64,000 bases of DNA from Streptomyces violaceoruber. Its GTDB lineage: Bacteria; Actinomycetota; Actinomycetes; Streptomycetales; Streptomycetaceae. The translations under genes and the position numbers were made by a program. Under the pieces are notes generated by a model. That model was not told the origin of the DNA and made no database searches. It worked only from the letters and a program-made list of their open reading frames with translations. The stretch spans positions 5,518,001 through 5,582,000 of the forward strand of contig NZ_CP137734.1 of NCBI RefSeq assembly GCF_033406955.1. Reading direction: 5' to 3'. Positions 57,579 to 64,000 of this stretch are shown piece by piece; positions within the stretch are counted from its first letter, which is position 1; each line of letters opens with the position of its first letter.

Positions 57579-58490
57579 TCAACCCTTTACTCCGGTCAGT
57601 GTGACGCCCTCGACGAACGCCTTCTGCGCGAAGAAGAACACGAGGATCACGGGGGCCATGACCAGCACGGTCGCGGCCATGGTGAGGTTCCAGTCGGTGT
57701 GGTGGGCGCCCTTGAAGGATTCCAGGCCGTAGGAGAGGGTCCAGGCGCCGGGGTTCTCGGAGGCGTAGATCTGGGGGCCGAAGTAGTCGTTCCAGGCGTA
57801 GAAGAACTGGAAGAGGGCCACGGCCGCGATGCCCGGCCTGGCCATCGGCAGGACGACCCTCAGCAGGGTGCGCAGCTCCCCGCAGCCGTCGACCTTCGCC
57901 GCGTCCAGGTACTCGTCCGGGATGGTCAGCAGGAACTGCCGCAGCAGGAAGATGGAGAAGGCGTCGCCGAAGGCCATCGGGACGATCAGCGGCCACAGCG
58001 TGCCGGACAGGTCCAGCTGCTTCGCCCAGAACAGGTACATCGGGATGATGATCACCTGCGGGGGCAGCATCATCATCGAGATCACCAGCATCAGGGACAG
58101 GTGCCGGCCCCGGAAGCGGAACTTGGCCAGCGCGTACGCCACCGGGACCGACGACGCCACGGTGAGCACGGTGCCGAGGCCCGCGTACAGCAGCGTGTTC
58201 TTCCACCAGGTGAGGAAGCCGGGCGTGTCCAGGACGGCCCGGTAGTTGCCCCACTCCCAGGTGTGCGGCCACAGGTCCCGGGTGAGGGCCTGCTGGTCGC
58301 TCATCAGCGAGGTGAGGACCACGAAGACGAACGGCAGCGTGAAGAAGAGGGCGGCGGCCACGCCGAGCGAGTGGACGGCGATCCAGTGCAGCAGCACGCG
58401 CCTGCGGGCGGTGCGCTCCTCGGTGGGCGGCGGGCTGCCGGCCGCGGCGGGCCGGGCCGGAACCTGGGCCGTCGGTACCTGGGTGGTCAT
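57579..58490 (-). CDS. csnG: Sugar ABC transporter permease CsnG (MalG type)
   Basis: 303 residues. Six membrane segments are visible, from SLGVAAALFFTLPFVFVVLT to MAATVLVMAPVILVFFFAQK. The EAA loop that docks the ATPase is YLDAAKVDGCGELRTLLRVV, then LPMARPGIAAVAL. Overlaps the csnF stop (ATGA). It forms the channel with CsnF; no ATPase gene is in the operon, so a shared ATPase such as MsiK is expected. Confidence 0.92.
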   Translation of the reverse strand: MTTQVPTAQVPARPAAAGSPPPTEERTARRRVLLHWIAVHSLGVAAALFFTLPFVFVVLTSLMSDQQALTRDLWPHTWEWGNYRAVLDTPGFLTWWKNTLLYAGLGTVLTVASSVPVAYALAKFRFRGRHLSLMLVISMMMLPPQVIIIPMYLFWAKQLDLSGTLWPLIVPMAFGDAFSIFLLRQFLLTIPDEYLDAAKVDGCGELRTLLRVVLPMARPGIAAVALFQFFYAWNDYFGPQIYASENPGAWTLSYGLESFKGAHHTDWNLTMAATVLVMAPVILVFFFAQKAFVEGVTLTGVKG

Positions 58491-59431
58491 CGGTCACCTG
58501 CCTGGATCAGACCGCCCCGGCGGCGCATCAGCAGCGCCGTGAACGCCATGGCCAGGGCGAACAGCACGAGCGCGACCACACAGGCGGAGCCGTAGTCGAA
58601 GCGCTGGAAGCCGAGGTTGTAGACGAGCTGGGGGAGGGTGAGGGTCGACTTGTCGGGATAGCCGGGCTCGAAGGACTGCCCGGAGCCGCCGATGATCCCG
58701 GAGGCGACCTTCCCGGCGACCAGCGGCTGCGTGTAGTACTGCATCGTCTGGATCACGCCCGTGACCACGGCGAACAGCACGATCGGCGAGATGTTCGGCA
58801 GCGTCACGAACCGGAACCGCTGCCAGGCCGAGGCCCCGTCCAGCTCGGCCGCCTCGTACTGCTCCTTCGGCACGTCGAGCAGCGCCGCCATGAAGATCAC
58901 CATGAGGTCGCCCACGCCCCACACGGCGAGCGCGGTCAGCGCCGGCTTGGACCAGGCGGAGTCCGTGAACCAGCCGGGCGCCGGTACGCCGAGGCCCTCC
59001 AGGACCGAGTTGACCGGTCCCGTGCCGGGGTTGAGGAGGAAGACGAAGGCCAGCGTCGCGGCGACGGGCGGAGCGAGATAGGGCAGGTAGAAGAGAGTGC
59101 GGAAGACCCCGGCGCCCGTCCTGATCTTCGTGATGAGCAGCCCGACCCCGAGCCCGAACACCACTCGGCAGGTCACCATCACCAGCACCAGCCAGAGGGT
59201 GTTGCGCAGGGCGGGCCAGAACAGCGGGTAGTCCTGGAAGACGTACGCCCAGTTCTCCAGGCCCCGGAACTGCGGGACGCCGAAGCCGTCGTACTTCATC
59301 AGCGAGAAGTACACGGTGGACACCAGGGGGTAGGCGAAGAAGACGGCGAACCCGACCAGCCAGGGCGACATGAAGGCCGCCGTCCGAAGCGCCGAGGAAC
59401 GGCGCTTCGCGCGGAGCGTGTTGGTGGCCAT
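58487..59431 (-). CDS. csnF: Sugar ABC transporter permease CsnF (MalF type)
   Basis: 314 residues. Begins TNTLRAKRRSSALRTAAFMS and has six membrane segments, for example WLVGFAVFFAYPLVSTVYFS and NTLWLVLVMVTCRVVFGLGV. EAA loop: EQYEAAELDGASAWQRFRFV, TLPNISPIVLF. It starts six bases after the csnE stop. With CsnG and CsnE it imports chitosan-derived oligosaccharides. Confidence 0.92.
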   Translation of the reverse strand: MATNTLRAKRRSSALRTAAFMSPWLVGFAVFFAYPLVSTVYFSLMKYDGFGVPQFRGLENWAYVFQDYPLFWPALRNTLWLVLVMVTCRVVFGLGVGLLITKIRTGAGVFRTLFYLPYLAPPVAATLAFVFLLNPGTGPVNSVLEGLGVPAPGWFTDSAWSKPALTALAVWGVGDLMVIFMAALLDVPKEQYEAAELDGASAWQRFRFVTLPNISPIVLFAVVTGVIQTMQYYTQPLVAGKVASGIIGGSGQSFEPGYPDKSTLTLPQLVYNLGFQRFDYGSACVVALVLFALAMAFTALLMRRRGGLIQAGDR

Positions 59432-59437
59432 GGACCG

Positions 59438-60775
59438 CTACTTCGCCTGCTCGATGTCGCGGTCGATCTGCGCGGCGGCCTTCTCCAGACCGGCCTTGAG
59501 GTCCTTCACCTTGCCCGACTCGTACTGGTAGCCGAGGTCCTGGAGGGTCAGCTGGTAGGTGGCGCCGTTGACGGAGGCCGGCGGGGAGTTCGACTCGGGG
59601 TGCTGGGCGATGTCCAGGAAGGTCTTGAACTCCGGGTCGGTCTTCAGGTCGGGGGACTTGAGGGCCGGGAAGGTGGAGGGCACGTTGCGGATGGCGTTGG
59701 CGAAGGCGACGACGGCCCCGGTGTCGGTCGTCATGTACTTCACCAGCTCCCACGCGGCGTTCTGCTTCTTGCTCTGCGGGGCGATGCCCATGACGGTGCC
59801 GGACAGGAATCCCTTGCCGTACTCGGCCGCCTCGTCGTCGGCGACGGGCATCGGCGCGGTGCCGATCTCGAAGTCGACCCCGGCGTCCTTCGCCATGCCG
59901 AGCCGCCACTCGCCGTCCAGCTGCATGGCCACCTGGCCGGTCTGGAAGGGGTGCTTGGCGCCCCACTCGTCACCGAAGGTGTTGCGGTACTTCTCCAGCT
60001 TCTCGAAGCCGCCGAGGTCGTCGACGAGCTTCTTCTGGTACGTGAACATCTCGGCGAACGCCGGGTCCTCGGCGACGGCGGACCTGCCGTCCTCGTCGAA
60101 GTAGGCGTGGTCCCACTGGGACATGTAGTGGTCGACCACGGTCTCGTAGCCGTGGTAGTTCGGCATGAAGCCGAGCTGCTGGTACCCGTCGCCCTTGGTC
60201 TTCGTCAGCTTCTTCGCCACCTGGGCGAACTCGGACCAGGTCTTCGGCGGGGCCTTGATCCCGGCCGCCTCGAAGGCGTCCTTGTTGTAGTAGAGGCCGT
60301 AGGCGTCGCCGAGCAGGGGCAGGGCGCAGCGCGTCCCCTCGAACTGGGTGTAGTCCAGCATCGGCTTCGGGATGAGTGCGTCCAGGTCGAGCTTCGACTT
60401 CTCGACGAACGGCTTCAGGTCGAGGAAGGCGCCCGAGGAGCAGAACTTGCCGATGTTGGACGTGGTGAACGAGGACACCACGTCGGGACCGCTCGAACCG
60501 CCCGCGCGCAGGGCCTGGTTGAGCTTGTCGTCGTTGATGTTGCCGACGACCTTCACCTTGATGTTGGGGTGTGCCTTCTCGAAGCGGTCCACGTTCGCCT
60601 GGACGGCCTTCACCTCGGCGGGCGCGCTCCAGCCGTGCCAGAAGGTGATGGTGGTCTCGGCGTTCGGGTCGTCGGAGGCGCCGGTGGCGGACTGCCCGGT
60701 GCAGGCGGTGGCGAGCAGGGCGAGGGAGGCGGAGGCGGCGACCGCGAGGGCCGCTTTTCTGGATATTCCGGGCAT
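59438..60775 (-). CDS. csnE: Sugar-binding lipoprotein CsnE
   Basis: 445 residues from ATG 60775, with GGGAG eight bases upstream. Lipoprotein signal ending SLALLATACTGQ. The rest is a family 1 sugar-binding protein: ETTITFWHGWSAPAEVKAVQ, NTFGDEWGAKHPFQTGQVAM, and AWELVKYMTTDTGAVVAFAN. It is tethered outside the membrane and gives the transporter its specificity, here taken to be chitosan oligosaccharides from the operon context. A 76-bp guanine-rich gap separates it from csnR. Confidence 0.92.
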   Translation of the reverse strand: MPGISRKAALAVAASASLALLATACTGQSATGASDDPNAETTITFWHGWSAPAEVKAVQANVDRFEKAHPNIKVKVVGNINDDKLNQALRAGGSSGPDVVSSFTTSNIGKFCSSGAFLDLKPFVEKSKLDLDALIPKPMLDYTQFEGTRCALPLLGDAYGLYYNKDAFEAAGIKAPPKTWSEFAQVAKKLTKTKGDGYQQLGFMPNYHGYETVVDHYMSQWDHAYFDEDGRSAVAEDPAFAEMFTYQKKLVDDLGGFEKLEKYRNTFGDEWGAKHPFQTGQVAMQLDGEWRLGMAKDAGVDFEIGTAPMPVADDEAAEYGKGFLSGTVMGIAPQSKKQNAAWELVKYMTTDTGAVVAFANAIRNVPSTFPALKSPDLKTDPEFKTFLDIAQHPESNSPPASVNGATYQLTLQDLGYQYESGKVKDLKAGLEKAAAQIDRDIEQAK

Positions 60776-60851
60776 GGCGAAGCTCCCAGGGGCAGGGCGG
60801 GGGACAGGTGGGTGGGGCGAGTGGGTGGGGCGGGGCGGGGTGGCGCGGGGG

Positions 60852-62069
60852 TCAGCGCGAGGTGTCGAAGACCTCGTCGCGGGTGGTCGCGAGCGCACTC
60901 TCCAGCGCGCCGCGCAGGACGGGGTGTTCGGTCACGTCGCCGACGGCGAGCCGGGGCCGGGAGGCGGCCAACTCCTCCAGCTCGTCCCGGACCAGGTCGC
61001 GCAGCGCCTCGCCGCCCGCGGTGAGGGAGGTGCCGCTCAGGACCACCAGCTCGGGGTCCAGGACCGAGACGAGGGAGGCGAGGCCGATGGCCAGGCGGGT
61101 GGCGTAGGTCTGGAGCAGCCGGCGGTGCGGTCCGTCCGCGGCGTCGGCCCGCGCCGCGCGGGCCACCAGGGTGGCGGCGACCTCGGGGTACGGCCCCGAC
61201 GGCACGTCGGTGACCCCCAGCTCCCGGGCCAGTCCCGCCAGGGCCTGGGAGCCGGCCAGCTCCTGGAAGCCGCCGCTGCCGGTGCGGCTGACCTTGCGGA
61301 CCAGGGGGGCGCCGGGTACCGGCAGGAACCCGACCTCGCCGGCGCCGCCGGTCCAGCCGCGGTGCAGCCGGCCACCGAGGACCAGGGCGGCGCCCAGCCC
61401 CTCCTGGTTCCACAGCAGGACGAAGTCCTCGTGGCCCCGGGCCGCGCCGAGGCGCTGCTCGGCCACGGCGGCGAGGTTCACGTCGTTCTCGTACTCGACC
61501 GGCATCGGCAGTGCGGCGGCGAGTTCCTCCAGGAGGGCGGGGGAGTGCCAGCCGGGCAGGTGGGAGGCGTAGCGCAGCCGCCCGGTACCCGGGTCGAAAG
61601 CGCCCGGCGTGCCGATGACCAGGCGGTGGACGTCGTCGCGGGCGAGTCCGGCCGCTTTCACCGCGCCGTCGAGGGCGTCGGTGACCTGCTGGACGACGGG
61701 GGTGGCGGCGCGTCGGCCCGGGGTGGGCAGCTCGTACCGGCCGACGGTGCGCCCGGTGACGTCGGCGACCGCGGCGAGGACGCGGTCCGGGGTGACGTCG
61801 ATCCCGGCGGCGTACGCGGCGGCCGGGTTGACCTCGTAGAGCTGGGCGCCGGGTCCGGGGCGCCCCTCGGTCGTCCCCCCGGCCAGGACCAGCCCCGCCG
61901 CCTCCAGGCGGGCCAGCAACTGGGAGGCGGTCGGCTTCGACAGGCCGGTCAGCTTGCCGATCCGGGTCCGGGACAGCGGTCCGTGCTCCAGCAGGAGGTC
62001 GAGTGCGGCCCGGTCGTTCATGGCGCGCAGGACGCGCGGGGTGCCCGGCGTACCGGCGGTTCCTGCCAT
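60852..62069 (-). CDS. csnR: ROK-family repressor CsnR
   Basis: 405 residues from ATG 62069; GTG 62081 has a closer AGAGG and is possible. An N-terminal winged HTH (TRIGKLTGLSKPTASQLLAR) is fused to a ROK sugar-kinase-like domain (AYAAGIDVTPDRVLAAVADV; EGLGAALVLGGRLHRGWTGG). The usual ROK zinc box CxCGxxGC is replaced by GAPLVRKVSRTGSGG, so the zinc site is lost. CsnR represses its own operon and chitosanase genes until chitosan oligosaccharides bind. The operator lies 108 bp upstream. Confidence 0.93.
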   Translation of the reverse strand: MAGTAGTPGTPRVLRAMNDRAALDLLLEHGPLSRTRIGKLTGLSKPTASQLLARLEAAGLVLAGGTTEGRPGPGAQLYEVNPAAAYAAGIDVTPDRVLAAVADVTGRTVGRYELPTPGRRAATPVVQQVTDALDGAVKAAGLARDDVHRLVIGTPGAFDPGTGRLRYASHLPGWHSPALLEELAAALPMPVEYENDVNLAAVAEQRLGAARGHEDFVLLWNQEGLGAALVLGGRLHRGWTGGAGEVGFLPVPGAPLVRKVSRTGSGGFQELAGSQALAGLARELGVTDVPSGPYPEVAATLVARAARADAADGPHRRLLQTYATRLAIGLASLVSVLDPELVVLSGTSLTAGGEALRDLVRDELEELAASRPRLAVGDVTEHPVLRGALESALATTRDEVFDTSR

Positions 62070-62176
62070 GCGTGTCCACACCTGCCTCTCGACCGCTCAG
62101 CTTTTCAGGGGGCGGTGGGGGAAGTCCACCGCGCGGATCACGGGACACGTTCCGGCGGGACGCCCGAGTGCGTCTG

Positions 62177-62194
62177 TTAGGAAAGTTTCCTGTT
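62177..62194. promoter_or_regulatory. CsnR operator upstream of csnR
   Basis: TTAGGAAAGTTTCCTGTT contains the perfect 13-bp palindrome AGGAAAGTTTCCT (62179-62191). This matches the CsnR/chitosanase operator TTAGGAAAGTTTCCTAA as I remember it, with a change at one edge. It sits in the csnR promoter region, which fits autoregulation of the whole csnR-K operon. Confidence 0.92.
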
Positions 62195-62236
62195 GGCTGG
62201 AGAACGTAGGCCCGCCCGCAAGGAGCCGTCAAGAGA

Positions 62237-62274
62237 CCGCCCCCGAGGCAACGCAGTCGTTACCTCGGGGGCGG
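62237..62274 (-). terminator. Terminator after the mscS-type gene
   Basis: Arms of 17 bases with one mismatch: CCGCCCCCGAGGCAACG (62237-62253), loop CAGT, CGTTACCTCGGGGGCGG (62258-62274). It is 19 bp after the stop of the minus-strand channel gene and keeps its transcript out of the csnR promoter. Confidence 0.88.
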
Positions 62275-62292
62275 GAAGCGCGCCGGGCGGGG

Positions 62293-63420
62293 CTACTTGC
62301 TGGTGCTGGGCGGCGGAATGGGGGAGGCCGCCATCGACTGCGGCGACACGGTGCTGGCGTACGCCGACGGTGCCGCGACGCCCGCCGTCGGGTCGGCGGC
62401 GGCCGGGGCGCCCTCCAGCGGGACCGTGGCCCCGCCGACGATCGCGATGCCGGCCGCGTCGAAGGCCCGCTTGATCCGCCAGCGCAGTTCACGCTCGACG
62501 GTGAGGGACTTGCCGGGCATGGTCTTCGCGGAGACCCGCACCACCATCGAGTCGAGCAGTACGGAGTCCAGCCCGAGGGTCTCGATCGGCCCCCAGAGCA
62601 TCTCGTTCCACGGCTCTTCCTTGCTCATCCGCTCGCCGACCGCGGACAGGGTCTCCTTCACCTTGTCCAGGTCCTCGCCGGAGCGGACCGTGACGTCGAC
62701 CCCGGCCGTGGACCAGCCCTGGGAGAGGTTGCCGATGCGCTTGACCTCGCCGTTGCGGACGTACCAGATCTCGCCGTCGACACCGCGCAGCTTGGTCACC
62801 CGCAGCCCGACCTCGATCACCTCGCCGGAGGCCACGCCCGCGTCGATGCTGTCGCCGACGCCGTACTGGTCCTCCAGGATCATGAAGACGCCGGACAGGA
62901 AGTCGGTGACCAGGTTGCGGGCGCCGAAACCGATCGCGACACCGGCGACACCGGCGGAGGCCAGCAGCGGGGCCAGGTTGATCTGGAAGGTGCCGAGCAC
63001 CATCAGGGCGGCGGTGCCGAGGATGAGGAAGCTGGCCACCGAGCGCAGCACGGACCCGATGGCCTCGGAGCGCTGGCGGCGCCGCTCGGCGTTGACCAGC
63101 AGCCCGCTCAGCGCGGTGCCGCCGGACGACCCGCTCCTGCGGTTCATCCGCTCTATCAGCTTGGTGATCGCCCGCCGCACCACGGCGCGCAGCACCACCG
63201 CGATCACCACGATCAGCAGCACCCGCAGCCCGATCGCGAGCCACGTCGACCAGTTCTCCTCGACCCAGCCCGCGGCGTTCGTCGCGCTCTCGTGGGCCTC
63301 CTTCAGCGAGGGCACGGTCGGCGTCGTCGGGGACGGCGACGGCGAGGGCGACGACGCGGACGAGGCCGACGACGCGGACGACGAACCGGCGGCCGGCAGG
63401 ACGGCGGCGGACAGGGACAC
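62293..63420 (-). CDS. MscS-family mechanosensitive channel
   Basis: 375 residues from GTG 63420, with GGAGG eight bases upstream; the frame is open further but without a ribosome site. An N-terminal hydrophobic stretch and a Ser/Pro linker precede TM helices WLAIGLRVLLIVVIAVVLRA and ASFLILGTAALMVLGTFQI. The pore helix TM3 is LLASAGVAGVAIGFGARNLV. Then come the beta domain (YGVGDSIDAGVASGEVIEVG) and the alpha/beta vestibule. It opens under membrane tension to release solutes at hypo-osmotic shock. A Pro/Ala/Ser tail of about 50 residues follows. Confidence 0.92.
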   Translation of the reverse strand: MSLSAAVLPAAGSSSASSASSASSPSPSPSPTTPTVPSLKEAHESATNAAGWVEENWSTWLAIGLRVLLIVVIAVVLRAVVRRAITKLIERMNRRSGSSGGTALSGLLVNAERRRQRSEAIGSVLRSVASFLILGTAALMVLGTFQINLAPLLASAGVAGVAIGFGARNLVTDFLSGVFMILEDQYGVGDSIDAGVASGEVIEVGLRVTKLRGVDGEIWYVRNGEVKRIGNLSQGWSTAGVDVTVRSGEDLDKVKETLSAVGERMSKEEPWNEMLWGPIETLGLDSVLLDSMVVRVSAKTMPGKSLTVERELRWRIKRAFDAAGIAIVGGATVPLEGAPAAADPTAGVAAPSAYASTVSPQSMAASPIPPPSTSK

Positions 63421-63736
63421 GGCGGAAACCTCCAGGTGCGGCGGCCCGTCCTGCGCGGTCCGGTCCGAGGTCCGGTCCAAGGTCACGGAAAGGTCACCGG
63501 ACGGGCAGATGCACCACACTAACGGGGCACCGGACCCGGTTCGGCCCGAAACGGGCGGGGGAGACGTCGCTCACCCGCGCTTGAACTGGTCACGCTCGCG
63601 CCCCGGCGCCCCGTGTGGTCGAAAACACTCCCAGCCCGTTACCGGGACATGGTGGCGCTACGACCAGGCATGAGGGGAGACTGAACCAGATCGTCCCGGC
63701 GCGAGCCACGCGCCGCCGACGCCCAAGGAGGCACCC
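63421..63736. other. 316-bp divergent intergenic region
   Basis: Between the channel gene (minus) and the HNH gene (plus). It must hold both promoters. Only the two ribosome sites (GGAGG near 63431 for the channel, AAGGAGG at 63725-63731 for the HNH gene) are clear. No hairpin, repeat or RNA gene was recognised. Confidence 0.5.
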
Positions 63737-64000
63737 GTGCCGCATGTCCTGGTCCTCAACGCGTCGTACGAGCCACTCGGCGTCGTACCGCTCCGCCGCG
63801 CGCTCGTCCTCGTCCTGGAGAACAAGGCCGTGTGCCTCGAGGAGTCCGGCGCCTTTCTGCACAGCGCGACCGTCACCGTGCCCGCACCCAGCGTGGTCCG
63901 GCTCAAGCGGTTCGTGCGGGTGCCCTACCGGGGCCCCGTCCCGCTCACCCGCCGTGCCCTGTTCGCCCGCGACGGAGGCCGCTGCATGTACTGCGGCGCC
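63737..64000 (+). CDS. HNH endonuclease, partial (cut by right edge)
   Basis: 88 residues visible from GTG 63737, behind AAGGAGG. The start VPHVLVLNASYEPLGVVPLR and the stretch ALVLVLENKAVCLEESGAFL are typical of the small actinobacterial HNH proteins. ARDGGRCMYCGA carries the first CxxC of the zinc site, with the HNH motif itself beyond the window. It probably cuts or nicks DNA; its cellular role in Streptomyces is not known to me. Confidence 0.88.
   Translation, partial: MPHVLVLNASYEPLGVVPLRRALVLVLENKAVCLEESGAFLHSATVTVPAPSVVRLKRFVRVPYRGPVPLTRRALFARDGGRCMYCGA

Overview
The window is very GC-rich actinobacterial DNA with GTG and TTG starts, dense four-base stop/start overlaps and a rare TTA codon. 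Two chaplin genes, a melC1-melC2 tyrosinase operon, sporulation dynamins beside an ssbB-type SSB, and a CsnR chitosan operon identify a Streptomyces chromosome. Gene order matches, as far as I remember it, the S. coelicolor segment running from about SCO2706 down to SCO2655. Gene names resting on that memory are flagged in the entries.

Layout. 1-2.3 kb: end of a polysaccharide locus (polyprenyl glycosylphosphotransferase cut by the edge, GT4 glycosyltransferase). 2.4-6.9 kb: surface and pigment block, with chaplin, three small secreted proteins, melC1-melC2 and a second, convergent chaplin. Both chaplins have candidate sigma-BldN promoters. 6.9-8.6 kb: a DUF2087 protein and a 2-hydroxyacid dehydrogenase. 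8.7-20 kb: an uncharacterised biosynthetic-type cluster, nearly all on the minus strand. In order of transcription it holds a 53-residue secreted-type peptide with a TTA codon, GTP cyclohydrolase II, RibD, a GT2 glycosyltransferase, an MFS transporter, a second glycosyltransferase, a WD40 protein, an Fe/2-oxoglutarate oxygenase, an unknown protein and an FGE-fold protein. A divergent LuxR-type regulator faces it. This is the most interesting part of the window.

20-27 kb: tRNA-Arg(UCU), the dynamin-like GTPases DynA and DynB, SsbB, and a sortase-anchored TQXA surface protein. 27-31.7 kb: an accessory island with a TIR-NB-ARC-TPR protein (a bacterial NLR, probable phage defence), a tyrosine-integrase remnant, a lipoprotein and a HAD-like protein. 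31.9-43.7 kb: EttA, a thioesterase, an ABC exporter made of one ATPase and two giant FtsX-type permeases joined by a duplicated micro-ORF, a truncated haemoglobin and a PCMT-like methyltransferase.

43.7-55.2 kb: a signalling operon read as GlnX-like membrane sensor, GlnH-like binding protein, coiled-coil protein, PknG-like kinase, PP2C phosphatase, vWA protein and FHA protein. It looks like an expanded form of the mycobacterial GlnX-GlnH-PknG amino-acid sensing module. 55.3-62.2 kb: the csnR-E-F-G-H-K operon for uptake and use of chitosan oligosaccharides, with a recognisable CsnR operator and a terminator at each end. 62.2-64 kb: an MscS channel and the start of an HNH endonuclease gene cut by the right edge.
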